This document shows positions 27,489-38,449 of a stretch of DNA of 64,000 bases, one piece after another. The position numbers were made by a program, and so were the translations under genes. The stretch spans positions 1,240,001-1,304,000 of the forward strand of contig NZ_CP157967.1 of assembly GCF_040215725.1 (NCBI RefSeq), read 5' to 3'. The DNA is from Rhizobium sp. ZPR4 (GTDB lineage Bacteria; Pseudomonadota; Alphaproteobacteria; Rhizobiales; Rhizobiaceae). Below the pieces are notes generated by a model. The model was given only the letters and a program-made list of their open reading frames with translations, was not told where the DNA came from and searched no databases. Position 1 is the stretch's first letter. Each line of letters opens with the position of its first letter.

Positions 27489-28166
27489 TTGATTGAAGCG
27501 GCGATGTTTGACCTGGATGAAACCCTCATCGATCGGCGAGCCGCCCTGATGGCGTTCCTGCCAGATCAATTCAGGCGACTGGAAGATCAACTGAAGGGCA
27601 TAACATTTCAGGCTTTCGAGGCAACGTTCCTAGCTTTGGAGAAGGAAGGTCTCGTCGACAAACAAAAACTTTACCCGCGATTGGCGGCGACTTTCGGCAT
27701 GAACCGTGAGTCCGGAGCTCTTTTGCTTTCCGATTTTCAAACGCGATATCCCTATTTCGCAAGACCGTCGATTGGCGCTCTTGAAATGCTGATTGCGCTG
27801 CAGGCGCGTGGTTTGAAGACAGCCATCATCAGCAATGGCCATACCGACGTTCAATCCGCAAAGATTGAGATCACCGGACTTGGGAATGTCGTCGATCTTG
27901 TTGTCATTTCGGAGGATGTCGGTCTACGGAAGCCGGATCCGCGAATTTTTCAGCTTGCGGCCGAACGTCTGGACGTAGCCCCGGCACGCTGTATTTTTGT
28001 CGGCGACAATCCGGAGGCGGATGTCAGGGGTGCGGAATCAGCGGGAATGAGAGGCGTATTTTATAGCGCCGGCACGTCCTGGCCGGATGCGCTGCCATCC
28101 CCGAAATACCGCATCGATACTTTTGTCGAAGTCCTACCCTTGATCGAAGCTTTACATGGAGCTTAA
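27489..28166 (+). CDS. HAD-family hydrolase
   Basis: A 225-residue haloacid-dehalogenase-like phosphatase. Motif I is MFDLDETLID at about 6-15 (nucleophile Asp), motif II is IISNGHTDV and motif IV is FVGDNPEADVRGAE. The TTG start at 27489 is supported by AAGGAGG 6 nt upstream. The substrate cannot be read from the sequence; phosphoglycolate- or pyrimidine-phosphatase-like activities are typical of this subfamily. It converges with sthA, 18 bp between stops. Confidence 0.85.
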   Translation: MIEAAMFDLDETLIDRRAALMAFLPDQFRRLEDQLKGITFQAFEATFLALEKEGLVDKQKLYPRLAATFGMNRESGALLLSDFQTRYPYFARPSIGALEMLIALQARGLKTAIISNGHTDVQSAKIEITGLGNVVDLVVISEDVGLRKPDPRIFQLAAERLDVAPARCIFVGDNPEADVRGAESAGMRGVFYSAGTSWPDALPSPKYRIDTFVEVLPLIEALHGA

Positions 28167-28184
28167 CGCGAGCTTCATGGGCGC

Positions 28185-29588
28185 TCAAAGTTCCGACTTG
28201 ATATCGCCCATGCGGTTCCAGGCATCGAGGCCGGCGATCTTGTAGGCTTCGGCGAGCGTCGGATAGTTGAAGGTGTTTTCGACGAAATATTCGACGGTGC
28301 CCTTGAGGTTCAGCACGGCCTGGCCGATGTGTACGAGTTCGGTGGCACCTTCGCCGACGATGTGGACGCCGAGCAGGCGGCGGGTCTTCAGCGAAAAGAT
28401 CATCTTCAGGAGGCCGGTGTCGAGGCCCATAATGTGGCCGCGCGAGGTCTCGCGGAAGCGCGCAATACCGCATTCATAGGGGATATGCCGCTCCTTGACC
28501 TCTTCTTCGGAAAGGCCGCAGGTGGAGATTTCCGGTACGGCATAGATGCCGTAGGGGAAGTATTTCGGAGGCTCCTTGGCGATGGCGCCGACGGCAACGC
28601 GGGCGGCGATGCGACCCTGTTCCATGGAGGTGGAGGCAAGGCTCGGGAAGCCCACGACATCGCCGGCAGCGAAGATATGCGGAACCTTGGTGGCGAAGGT
28701 TTCCGGATTGACGCTCAGGCGGCCACGGGCATCGGCTTCTAGGCCGGCTGCAGCAAGGTTGAGCGTATCGGTGGCACCCATGCGGCCGGCAGCGAAGAGA
28801 ACCATGTCGGTGGTCAGGCGGCGGCCATTGTCGAGTGTCAGCTCAACCTTACCGTTCTGCCGCTCCACCTTCTCGGCCTTCTGTCCGAGCAGCAGCTTCA
28901 TGTTGCGATCGCGCAGCTGATAGGTGAAATCCTCGACGATTTCCTTGTCGATGAAATCGAGCATGGTCGACTTCGGATCGATCAGGGTGACCTGCGTATC
29001 AAGCGCGCTGAAAATAGTCGCATATTCGATACCGATGACGCCGGCGCCGATAACCACCATGGAGCGGGGCAGCTGCTCGATATCGAGCAGTTCGTCGCTG
29101 TCGAGAACCGTCTTGCCGTCGAAGGGCATGTAATCCGGCCGGAAGGGCTTGGTGCCAACTGCTAGCAGGATGCTGGTGGCGGATACGGTGACGACCTCGC
29201 CGTCATCCTTGACGATTTGCATCGTCTGCGGATCGATGAAGCTCGCCTTGCCTCGTATGTGCTGGACGCGATTGCGGGCGAACTGATGCTCAAGCACCTC
29301 GACCTCATGGTCGAGCGTGATCAGCAGGCGGCGGCGCAGGTCTTCCGCGCTGATTTCCTGTTTGACGCGGTAGGCGCGGCCGTAGAATCCGCGTTCGCGC
29401 CAGCCGGAAAGGTTGAGCGCGGTTTCGCGCAGCGTCTTGGAGGGAATGGTGCCGGTATGGACCGAGACGCCGCCGACGCGCTTGCCTTGTTCGACGACAA
29501 GCACCTTCTTGCCGAGTTTGGCGGCCTGGATAGCGCCTCTGCGGCCGGCAGGGCCGCTACCCACGACTAGGAGATCGAATTGGTCCAT
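28185..29588 (-). CDS. sthA: Soluble (Si-specific) NAD(P)+ transhydrogenase
   Basis: Flavoprotein of 467 residues that equilibrates NADPH and NAD+ in the cytoplasm. The FAD-binding GSGPAGRRGA motif is at about residue 11. The redox-active disulfide of related dihydrolipoamide dehydrogenases is absent: where they have two Cys, this protein reads VGGVSVHTGTIPSKTL, the SthA hallmark. A second dinucleotide motif (GAGVIGIEYATIFSAL) lies at about 180. It is monocistronic. Confidence 0.93.
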   Translation of the reverse strand: MDQFDLLVVGSGPAGRRGAIQAAKLGKKVLVVEQGKRVGGVSVHTGTIPSKTLRETALNLSGWRERGFYGRAYRVKQEISAEDLRRRLLITLDHEVEVLEHQFARNRVQHIRGKASFIDPQTMQIVKDDGEVVTVSATSILLAVGTKPFRPDYMPFDGKTVLDSDELLDIEQLPRSMVVIGAGVIGIEYATIFSALDTQVTLIDPKSTMLDFIDKEIVEDFTYQLRDRNMKLLLGQKAEKVERQNGKVELTLDNGRRLTTDMVLFAAGRMGATDTLNLAAAGLEADARGRLSVNPETFATKVPHIFAAGDVVGFPSLASTSMEQGRIAARVAVGAIAKEPPKYFPYGIYAVPEISTCGLSEEEVKERHIPYECGIARFRETSRGHIMGLDTGLLKMIFSLKTRRLLGVHIVGEGATELVHIGQAVLNLKGTVEYFVENTFNYPTLAEAYKIAGLDAWNRMGDIKSEL

Positions 29589-29696
29589 CGGGAAGCCTCG
29601 GATAACTGGAATAGGGAATCAATGTCGCAACGCAACATGCTCCGTCAACCGGTAGCTGCTCAATGTTACAGATTATCTAACAGGAAAGGCCGGAGA

Positions 29697-30293
29697 TCAG
29701 GAGGCGGAAAAGCCGAGCCAGGGTTCCAGCTTCTGAAAAGTCCGATCCATGGCATAGGCACGGGTGAACGAGAACGGCAGGTGACCATAGATGATCGACA
29801 TCTGGCCTTCTGCGGTTGCCTCGTTCGCCTTGGCAATGGCGGCAAGGTAAAGCGCCGAGGCAAGGCCGGTTCTGTCGGCGCCGGCCTGGCAATGAATGAG
29901 AATCGGCTTCGGCGCGTCGCGCATGATTTCGACGAGCTGTGCGGCTTGCGCCTGGGTCAGCTCGCGGCCGGAAGACATATGGAAATCGATATGGTCGATG
30001 TTGAGCTCTTTTGCCTTGGCAACTTCGTTGTCGTACCAATGGTGCCCGCTATTGTCGCCACGCAGGTTGATAATGGTCTTGATGCCGTATTGCTTCTGAA
30101 ACTCGGCGATATTGGTGGCCGAGGGCTGCGAGGAGCGGTAAAGCTCGCCGGCAATGACCGGATGGAAGTTCGTCGTCCAGAGCATGTGAGCATAGAAGCC
30201 ACCGGCGACCGCCACAAAGGCGCCTCCTGCAACAAGCGCGACGCGACCGATACGAAGGAGGCGATTGGCAAGCAAGGACGACATTTTCGGCAT
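29697..30293 (-). CDS. Membrane-anchored dual-specificity/tyrosine phosphatase
   Basis: A 198-residue protein with an N-terminal signal anchor (ALVAGGAFVAVAGGFYAHML, about 19-38) and a cysteine-phosphatase domain. The P-loop HCQAGADRTG holds catalytic Cys135 and Arg141 (C-x5-R), and the general-acid loop is likely in GDNSGHHWYDNE. The catalytic domain is predicted periplasmic, since the anchor is N-terminal and followed by YAHMLWTTNF. Substrate unknown. It lies between sthA and radC, both also minus strand. The 259 bp upstream are AT-rich and hold nothing else I recognise. Confidence 0.82.
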   Translation of the reverse strand: MPKMSSLLANRLLRIGRVALVAGGAFVAVAGGFYAHMLWTTNFHPVIAGELYRSSQPSATNIAEFQKQYGIKTIINLRGDNSGHHWYDNEVAKAKELNIDHIDFHMSSGRELTQAQAAQLVEIMRDAPKPILIHCQAGADRTGLASALYLAAIAKANEATAEGQMSIIYGHLPFSFTRAYAMDRTFQKLEPWLGFSAS

Positions 30294-30552
30294 TCAATCT
30301 CCAGAGGGCTCACGCATGCAAGCGGATAGGCCAAATCAAACAACAGCTTCCGCCGGCAGACCCGCTGGAGGATGCGATGATCCTTCTGCCAGATCATCCT
30401 GACGCTGAGCTGAAAAATGAAAGCACAGATCTCGATGACGATTTTGGGATATTTCGCCGTAACTGCATGGGGTGGAAACTGAGAATAATTATATAAAATC
30501 AAAAATATATAATATAAAATTGAAGTATTAGATTATCGTATGTGCGACAATT

Positions 30553-31410
30553 TTAAATCAGCCGCAATGCACGAAAGCTGACATGACCGTTTTTTCCAAT
30601 GATGACATGATCGTGAACGGTGATGCCCAGGGGCTTGGCGGTATCGATGATGGTCTTGGTCATGTCGATATCGGCGCGAGATGGCGTCGGGTCTCCCGAC
30701 GGATGGTTGTGGACCAAAATCACTGCCGAGGCGGAAAGTTCGAGGGCGCGTTTGACGACTTCGCGCGGATAGACAGGCGTGTGATCGACCGTGCCGAAAC
30801 CCTGGACCTCGTCGGCGATCAGAGCGTTGCGCTTGTCGAGAAACAGCAGCCGGAACTGCTCGCGTGCCTCGTGCGCCATGGCGGCGTGACAATAATCGAT
30901 CAGCGCCTTCCAGGAGGAGAGCACCGGCTTGCCCGTCAATTCGCTCTTCAGCATGCGTTGTCCGACGCTCGCGACCAGCTTCAGGTCGAGAGCAACGGCG
31001 TCGCCGACGCCGCTGACTTCCGTTAGCAGGTTGATCGGCGCACCGAACACGCCGCCGAGCGTGCCGAACCGGGCAAGCAATGCCTTGGCGATCGGCTTCG
31101 TGTCGCGTCGCGGGATCAGCCGAAAAAGCAGCAGTTCGAGAATTTCATAGTCCGCCAATGCCGCATCGCCACCGTCACGATAGCGATTGCGCAGCCGTTC
31201 GCGGTGGCCATGATAATGGGCTTCAACATTCGTTGGCGTGGATTTGGCTGTTGAGCCGGATTTGGTTGCTTGTGAGACCGGCTTCGCAGCCTGTTGGGCG
31301 AAGAATAGCCGCTCGTCGAGCAGCGGCGCATCTTCCAACGCCTCCGTCTTCCCGCCTCTATCGAGGGGCATGTCACCATGTCCTTTGGAAGAAGCGGGAC
31401 GTTTCGCCAT
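30553..31410 (-). CDS. radC: RadC-family JAB/MPN-domain protein
   Basis: A 285-residue protein with an N-terminal helix-hairpin-helix-like region and a C-terminal JAB1/MPN metal-binding domain. The JAMM ligands are His234 and His236 (VHNHPSG) and Asp247. RadC's long-assumed DNA-repair role is not established. The first 60 residues are poorly conserved low complexity. It begins 3 bp after the map stop and is probably the last gene of a phaC-sfsA-map-radC transcript. Confidence 0.88.
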   Translation of the reverse strand: MAKRPASSKGHGDMPLDRGGKTEALEDAPLLDERLFFAQQAAKPVSQATKSGSTAKSTPTNVEAHYHGHRERLRNRYRDGGDAALADYEILELLLFRLIPRRDTKPIAKALLARFGTLGGVFGAPINLLTEVSGVGDAVALDLKLVASVGQRMLKSELTGKPVLSSWKALIDYCHAAMAHEAREQFRLLFLDKRNALIADEVQGFGTVDHTPVYPREVVKRALELSASAVILVHNHPSGDPTPSRADIDMTKTIIDTAKPLGITVHDHVIIGKNGHVSFRALRLI

Positions 31411-31413
31411 GAA

Positions 31414-32250
31414 TTATCCCTGCAGGGGAGGCAGGCCAGGGCGATCGAGGCCGCCGGGCGACAGGGTGAAGATTTCGCAACCCGTCGCTGTGATGCCGAC
31501 GGTGTGCTCGTACTGTGCCGAGAGCGAACGGTCGCGAGTGACGGCCGTCCAGCCGTCGCCGAGCACCTTCACATGCGGCTTGCCGAGATTGATCATCGGC
31601 TCGATGGTGAAGATCATGCCTTCACGCAGTTCTGGGCCGTCATTGACGCGGCCGTAATGCAGGATATTCGGCGAGTCATGGAACAGGCTGCCGACGCCAT
31701 GACCGCAGAAATCGCGCACGACCGAGCAGCGCTCGCCTTCGGCATAGGTCTGGATCGCCTCGCCGATGGCGCCGGTGCGTGCGCCAGGGCGCACGGCGGC
31801 GATGCCGCGCATCAGGGATTCGTAGGTGACTTCCAGCAGCCGTTCGGCCGAGCGCTTGATTTCGCCGACAGGATACATGCGGCTGGAATCGCCGTGCCAG
31901 CCATCGAGCACATAGGTCACGTCGATATTGACGATATCGCCTTCGCGCAGCGGCTTGTCATTGGGAATGCCGTGGCAGACGACATGGTTGATCGACGTGC
32001 AGGAGGATTTCATGTAGCCGCGATAGTTCAGCGTCGCCGGATAGGCGCCGTGATCCATGCCGAACTCGAAAACGAAGCGGTCGATGACATCGGTTGGAAC
32101 ACCGGGCTCGACGATCGCGGCAAGTTCATCGAGGCAGCGGGCCGTCAGCTGGCAGGCCTTGCGCATTCCTGCAAAGGCATCCTGCCCGTAGATGCGGATA
32201 GCGCCCGTATTTTTCGCCGGCGCCGTTGCCGCTTCGATGTAGTTCACCAT
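31414..32250 (-). CDS. map: Methionine aminopeptidase, type I
   Basis: A 278-residue metallo-enzyme that removes the N-terminal Met from nascent proteins. The type I core is complete: GIPNDKPLREGDIVNIDVTY holds the first metal-ligand Asp, with the GHGVGSLFHDSPNI His region and FTIEPMI with the Glu ligand. It begins 2 bp after the sfsA stop. Length is close to the family norm with a short N-terminal extension. Confidence 0.95.
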   Translation of the reverse strand: MVNYIEAATAPAKNTGAIRIYGQDAFAGMRKACQLTARCLDELAAIVEPGVPTDVIDRFVFEFGMDHGAYPATLNYRGYMKSSCTSINHVVCHGIPNDKPLREGDIVNIDVTYVLDGWHGDSSRMYPVGEIKRSAERLLEVTYESLMRGIAAVRPGARTGAIGEAIQTYAEGERCSVVRDFCGHGVGSLFHDSPNILHYGRVNDGPELREGMIFTIEPMINLGKPHVKVLGDGWTAVTRDRSLSAQYEHTVGITATGCEIFTLSPGGLDRPGLPPLQG

Positions 32251-32252
32251 GG

Positions 32253-32999
32253 TTAGCCTTCGGTAGAGATCTTAAACTGTTCTAATGCAGCTATGCCGGG
32301 TTCGTCTATCGGGATCAACCCGGCAGGCGCGATTTCCGTCGGGGAAACCCTGCATTTCAGCGCATAGACTTCGACGCCACGCGCCAAAGCACGATCATAG
32401 GCCCGGGCGTAGACCGGATCGAGGTCACCACAGATCCGGAAGCGATCACAATCATTGCGCTGGATCACGAACAACATCACGGCGCGGTAACCGGCTTCGG
32501 CCATATCGCCGAGTTCTTCCAGATGCTTGGCGCCGCGCGCCGTCGCCGTATCGGGAAATTCCGCAAGGCCCGGCTGCCGCATGAAATGGACGTTTTTCAC
32601 CTCGACATAGGTGGTTGTCCGCAAGGGGTCGGTCAAGAGCAGGTCGATGCGCGAGTTGCGGCCGTAATTCTGCTCGCGTTTTACCGCCGTGTAATCGCCG
32701 AGATCGGAGACTTGCCCAAGCGCAATCGCTTCCGCCGCGATGCGGTTTGGCATGGCGGTATTGACGCCGACCGTGGTGCCGTCGGCTTCGATCAGTTCGA
32801 AGACATGACGGTATTTTCGCTTCGCGCCCTCATGTTCGGAGAGCCATATGCGCGAGCCAGGTGTCGTGAGGCCAAGCATCGAGCCGGTATTCGGGCAGGA
32901 GCCGGTGATGAGCGTCCCGTCCTCGAGCTCGGCATCGAAAAGGAAGCGTTTGTAGCGCGAAATCAGGCGGGCAGGGACGAGAGACGAGGTAAATTGCAT
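32253..32999 (-). CDS. sfsA: SfsA family DNA/RNA nuclease
   Basis: A 248-residue SfsA, a nucleic-acid-binding protein with a proposed nuclease domain, historically linked to sugar fermentation stimulation. Conserved stretches include [21 protein letters not shown] and [10 protein letters not shown], the last holding the likely catalytic Asp/Glu/Lys set. It begins 13 bp after the phaC stop and ends 2 bp before map. The spacing suggests cotranscription without a shared pathway. Confidence 0.92.
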   Translation of the reverse strand: MQFTSSLVPARLISRYKRFLFDAELEDGTLITGSCPNTGSMLGLTTPGSRIWLSEHEGAKRKYRHVFELIEADGTTVGVNTAMPNRIAAEAIALGQVSDLGDYTAVKREQNYGRNSRIDLLLTDPLRTTTYVEVKNVHFMRQPGLAEFPDTATARGAKHLEELGDMAEAGYRAVMLFVIQRNDCDRFRICGDLDPVYARAYDRALARGVEVYALKCRVSPTEIAPAGLIPIDEPGIAALEQFKISTEG

Positions 33000-33012
33000 G
33001 ATCGAGCGGTCG

Positions 33013-34860
33013 CTATGCCCGTTCCATGACGAAGCTGCCGGGTGCCTCTTCCAGCGCGTTGAGAGCCTTGCCGCCGGGTTGGCGTGCTGCCGTCATGCGG
33101 TGATCCTGCGAAAGAATCCAGGCGTGCCAATGCGGCCACCAGGAGCCAGGCGTTTCATTGGCCTCGGCCAGCCACTTCTCATAGTCGCCGCTTAAGGGGC
33201 CGCCGGTCCAGAACTGGTATTTGCGCTTGTCCGGCGGGTTGACGACGCCGGCGATATGGCCCGAGCCCGTCACGACGAATTCCACAGGCCCACCGAAATA
33301 CTGGCTGCCGACGAAGACGGACTTGGCCGGCGCGATATGATCCTCGCGCGTCGCGAGATTATAGACCGGAATGCGCACGTCCTTCAGCGACAGCGTCTTG
33401 CCGTCGAGCACCATCTTGCCCTGGCTCAGCGCATTGTTGAGGTAACAGTTGCGCAGGTAGAAAGAGTGGTTGGCGGCCGCCATGCGCGTGGAATCGGCGT
33501 TCCAGAACAGAAGATCGAAGGGCAGGGGTTCCTGTCCCTTCAGATAGCTGTTGACGAAATAGGGCCAGATCAATTCGGAAGCGCGCAGCATGTTGAAGGC
33601 CGTCGCCATCTTCGAGCCTTCGAGATAGCCGAGCACATTCATCTGCTCTTCCAGTGCTGCGATCTGCTCCTCGTCGACGAAAACCTTCAGGTCGCCGGCA
33701 AAGGTGAAATCGACCTGCGTCGTCAGGAAGGTCACCGTGCGGATGCGCTTGTTCTTTTCCTTGGCATGGAGTGCGAGCGTGGCCGCGAGCAGCGTGCCGC
33801 CAACGCAATATCCGACAGCATTGACCTCCTGCTCACCCGTTGCCTTTTCGACCGCCTCCAGGGCGAAATCGATGCCTTCGCGGGCATAGGAGGTCCAGTC
33901 CTTCGTCGCGTGGCGATGGTCCGGGTTCACCCAGGAGATGACGAAGACCGTGTGACCCTGCTCCACGCACCATTTGATGAAGGATTTCTGCGGGTTCAGA
34001 TCGAGAATGTAGAATTTGTTGATCCAGGGCGGGCAGATCAGCAGCGGCCGCTTCAACACCTTGTCTGTCGCCGGCTCGTACTGGATCACCTGGCAGACAT
34101 CGCTTTGGGCGATCACCTTGCCCGGCGTCAGCGCCATGTCGCGGCCGACGGCAAATTTGGTCATGTCGGTCTGACGAAGACGTAGCTCGCCGTGACCGAG
34201 GCTGATATCCTCCGCCAGCATCTTCATGCCGCGCACCAGGTTCTCGGCATTGGAGGCGATGGTTTCGCGGTAGACCTGCGGGTTCGTCGCGACGAAATTG
34301 GTCGGCGAGAAGGCGGCGGTGATCTGCTTCGTGTAGAACGCAGCCTTGTGACGCGTGTGCTCGTCCAGCCCTTCCGCATCGCCGACCAGTTTTTCCGCCC
34401 AGTTCGACGTCAGAAGATAGGTCTGCTTCAGGAAATCGAAGAAGGGATTCTTCTGCCAGTCCTCATCGGCAAAGCGCCTGTCCTTGACCGGTTCGGATTC
34501 GACCTCGGTGGACGAATCGCCGCTGAGGCGTTGCATGGTTTTTGTCCACAGGCCGAAATATCCCGACAGGAGATGTGTCTGTGCTTCCAGCGTCCGGCGT
34601 GGGTCGGAAAGCCAGTATTCGCCGACCTTGGACAGCGTCTTGACCATGTCGGTGAAGGGATCGGCAACCGTGTCGACCTTCTCGCCACGTTCGCGGGGAG
34701 CGAGCCAAGCGGAGGCTGCCTTGCCGAGATTCTCGAGCGCACGGGCAAAGTTGACGGCCATCGCTTCGGGATCCCTGACGATGTAAGGCTCGACTGACTT
34801 TGGATCAAAGCCGGGAAAGCCGCCATTACCTTCATTATTGTCCCGCTTGCTGTCGGTCAC
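33013..34860 (-). CDS. phaC: Class I poly(R)-hydroxyalkanoate synthase
   Basis: A 615-residue PHA synthase that polymerises (R)-3-hydroxybutyryl-CoA on granule surfaces. The lipase-box-like motif [11 protein letters not shown] contains the catalytic Cys352, and the N-terminal PhaC domain and alpha/beta hydrolase core are complete. The length is typical for class I. It is the first gene of phaC-sfsA-map-radC. The divergent gap to the lipoprotein gene (160 bp) should contain its promoter. A phasin gene at 56929 in this window is a likely granule partner. Confidence 0.95.
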   Translation of the reverse strand: MTDSKRDNNEGNGGFPGFDPKSVEPYIVRDPEAMAVNFARALENLGKAASAWLAPRERGEKVDTVADPFTDMVKTLSKVGEYWLSDPRRTLEAQTHLLSGYFGLWTKTMQRLSGDSSTEVESEPVKDRRFADEDWQKNPFFDFLKQTYLLTSNWAEKLVGDAEGLDEHTRHKAAFYTKQITAAFSPTNFVATNPQVYRETIASNAENLVRGMKMLAEDISLGHGELRLRQTDMTKFAVGRDMALTPGKVIAQSDVCQVIQYEPATDKVLKRPLLICPPWINKFYILDLNPQKSFIKWCVEQGHTVFVISWVNPDHRHATKDWTSYAREGIDFALEAVEKATGEQEVNAVGYCVGGTLLAATLALHAKEKNKRIRTVTFLTTQVDFTFAGDLKVFVDEEQIAALEEQMNVLGYLEGSKMATAFNMLRASELIWPYFVNSYLKGQEPLPFDLLFWNADSTRMAAANHSFYLRNCYLNNALSQGKMVLDGKTLSLKDVRIPVYNLATREDHIAPAKSVFVGSQYFGGPVEFVVTGSGHIAGVVNPPDKRKYQFWTGGPLSGDYEKWLAEANETPGSWWPHWHAWILSQDHRMTAARQPGGKALNALEEAPGSFVMERA

Positions 34861-35020
34861 GCATCATCCTCCCGGCGGCAGCTCGTGTCTTGTTTTCCAT
34901 TTGTACATCTTGCGGGAAAAGGAATACAAGTCGAATGAAACGCAACCCTGCTCTTGCTTTGCTGCTGCGACAAATTTAACAGTCGCAACCCACAGCAAGG
35001 AATAGCGCAGGAAGACAATT

Positions 35021-35473
35021 ATGGGCGGCGGCATGGTGGCAAGACTGAACCGGTATTCCGTACTCTGCGGTGCAATGTGCGGAATTCTCGCATTGACGCT
35101 CGTGGGCTGCTCGACGCCCGAGGAAAAGGCTGCTTATGCCAAGCGCAAGCAGCCGCCCCAGGCGGTGATCGTTAAGCCCGCCAAGGGCAGTGCGGTCGAA
35201 GAAACCAGCACGCAGCAATATTACAAAGACGGCTACCCTTCCTTCAACGCGCCACCGACGGCCGCAAATGTGCAGATCAACGATCAGCAGGCCGGCGACC
35301 TCGTCAAGCAGCTGACGGCGCTGGGATCTCAGCGCAAGGCGGGCACGATCTCGGAGGCCGAGTACCAGAAGCGCGTCGCCGAGATGCGCAAGCTTGCCGC
35401 CGAACATGGCCAGGATACGCTGCAGGAAATTCAGAAAGAGGGCAGCGCCCAACCGGCGCAAACGCAGAATTAG
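35021..35473 (+). CDS. Small lipoprotein with a C-terminal SHOCT-like segment
   Basis: A 150-residue predicted lipoprotein. The signal peptide ends in the lipobox LVGC (Cys30). The mature part has a Pro-rich stretch and a helical C-terminus (LVKQLTALGSQRKAGTISEAEYQKRVAEM, residues about 98-126, spread over more than one motif) of the short SHOCT type. ATG 35021 is 8 nt after AGGAAG; a second ATG four codons in is possible. Function unknown. Confidence 0.75.
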   Translation: MGGGMVARLNRYSVLCGAMCGILALTLVGCSTPEEKAAYAKRKQPPQAVIVKPAKGSAVEETSTQQYYKDGYPSFNAPPTAANVQINDQQAGDLVKQLTALGSQRKAGTISEAEYQKRVAEMRKLAAEHGQDTLQEIQKEGSAQPAQTQN

Positions 35474-35695
35474 CCTTGCGTTTCAGGCAATTTGGACGCA
35501 AAGCGTTCGGATAGGCCGAATTTGGATGTATCTGACCGGCGAATTGCACTTTGCGTGCATAAGCGCCCAAGATTCACCTTATCTTTCGAGAAAGCATGGT
35601 TGCGGCGCCGCGATTTCCAAGTTCGTATCGCGGCTGGCCGGTAGTTCAACGAACTTCAGCGCGGTTTTGAGGGCCGCTGTCCCATGGGGAAAGAA

Positions 35696-36916
35696 ATGGA
35701 AGAGTTTCATAAAGTCCGGCGTTTGCCGCCCTACGTTTTCGAACAGGTCAATCGTTTGAAAGCGAGCGCGCGAGCGGGCGGGGCGGACATTATCGACCTC
35801 GGCATGGGCAATCCAGATCTTCCCACCCCCAAGGCGATTGTCGACAAGCTGTGCGAGGTGGTTCAGGACCCGCGCACGCATCGCTATTCCTCCTCCAAGG
35901 GCATTCCCGGCCTTCGCCGCGCGCAGGCTGCTTATTATGCCCGCCGCTTCGGCGTGAAGCTCAATCCGGATACGCAGGTGGTCGCCACCCTCGGCTCCAA
36001 GGAAGGCTTCGCCAACATGGCGCAGGCAATCACCGCGCCGGGCGATGTCATCCTCTGCCCGAATCCGACCTATCCGATCCACGCTTTCGGCTTCCTGATG
36101 GCCGGCGGTGTGATCCGCTCGATACCGGTCGAGCCGGACGACAGCTTCTTCCCGCCGCTGGAACGGGCCGTGCGCCACTCGATCCCGAAGCCGCTGGCGC
36201 TGATCCTGAACTATCCGTCCAACCCGACGGCTTATGTGGCGACGCTCGATTTCTACAAGGAAGTTATTGCCTTCGCCAAGAAGCACGACATCATCGTGCT
36301 TTCGGATCTGGCCTATTCGGAAATCTACTTCGACGACGCGCCGCCGCCGTCGGTGCTGGAAGTTCCGGGCGCCATGGATGTGACTGTCGAGTTCACCTCG
36401 ATGTCGAAGACCTTTTCCATGCCCGGCTGGCGCATGGGCTTCGCCGTCGGCAACGAGCGGCTGATCGCGGCGCTGACGCGCGTAAAGTCCTACCTTGATT
36501 ACGGCGCCTTCACGCCGATCCAGGTGGCGGCGACCCACGCGCTCAACGGCGACGGCTCCGACATCGCGGAAGTGCGCAACATCTACAAGCGCCGCCGCGA
36601 CGTTCTGGTCGACAGCTTCGGCAAGGCCGGCTTTGATGTCCCGCCGCCGGCCGCGACCATGTTTGCCTGGGCAAAGATCCCGGAAAAATTCCGTCATCTC
36701 GGCTCGCTGGAGTTTTCCAAGCTCCTCGTCGAAAAGGCCGATATCGCGGTTGCGCCGGGCATCGGCTTTGGCGAAATGGGCGATGATTATGTCCGTATCG
36801 CGCTCGTCGAAAATGAGCATCGCATCCGTCAGGCCGCGCGCAATCTCAAGCGCTTCCTGTCGACTGCGGACGAAACGATGCACAATGTCATTTCACTGAA
36901 CGCTCATCGTTCGTAA
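35696..36916 (+). CDS. alaC: PLP-dependent aminotransferase, AlaC-like
   Basis: A 406-residue class I/II aminotransferase, probably glutamate-pyruvate (alanine) transaminase, by close resemblance to Escherichia coli AlaC. Shared landmarks include LPPYVF, DLGMGNPDLPTP, GSKEGFANM and the PLP-lysine motif SMSKTFSMPGWRMGF. Some annotations call it LL-diaminopimelate aminotransferase. ATG 35696 (MEEFHKVRRLPPYVF) is preferred; ATG 35684 adds four residues. hom follows by 58 bp, and the pair is probably cotranscribed. Confidence 0.82.
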   Translation: MEEFHKVRRLPPYVFEQVNRLKASARAGGADIIDLGMGNPDLPTPKAIVDKLCEVVQDPRTHRYSSSKGIPGLRRAQAAYYARRFGVKLNPDTQVVATLGSKEGFANMAQAITAPGDVILCPNPTYPIHAFGFLMAGGVIRSIPVEPDDSFFPPLERAVRHSIPKPLALILNYPSNPTAYVATLDFYKEVIAFAKKHDIIVLSDLAYSEIYFDDAPPPSVLEVPGAMDVTVEFTSMSKTFSMPGWRMGFAVGNERLIAALTRVKSYLDYGAFTPIQVAATHALNGDGSDIAEVRNIYKRRRDVLVDSFGKAGFDVPPPAATMFAWAKIPEKFRHLGSLEFSKLLVEKADIAVAPGIGFGEMGDDYVRIALVENEHRIRQAARNLKRFLSTADETMHNVISLNAHRS

Positions 36917-36974
36917 TGTCGCGCGGCAGCCGTTTCCGCGGCTGCCGTCCCAAGATACTGATCAGGAATTTTCC

Positions 36975-38291
<1,317 letters not shown>

Positions 38292-38294
<3 letters not shown>

Positions 38295-38395
38295 AGCAAT
38301 TCCAGGAAAAGTGCACAGCGGTTTTCCGTCCGGAATTGCGAGAAAATAAAGAGATAGGGCGGTTCAGAGATTTCGTGAAAAGCTGAACCGCTCTA
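38292..38395. repeat. RIME-like palindromic repeat, copy A
   Basis: About 104 bp between hom and recJ, bounded by TAGAGC and GCTCTA. It has internal inverted repeats GCAATTCC/GGAATTGC and GGAAAA/TTTTCC. Bases 38294-38340 match 45 of 47 positions of the element at 61346-61392. It resembles the rhizobial intergenic mosaic elements (RIME). Confidence 0.75.
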
Positions 38396-38449
38396 AGCTG
38401 ATAGCGGCGGCGTATTTCGCAAGGACGCCGCCCTCAAATTCCAGGAGAG

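Noticed and set aside
34940..35000. TGCTGCGACAAA near the phaC/lipoprotein divergent gap as a TGC-N3-GCA box
   Set aside because: It does not keep the TGC-N3-GCA geometry of the other four boxes.
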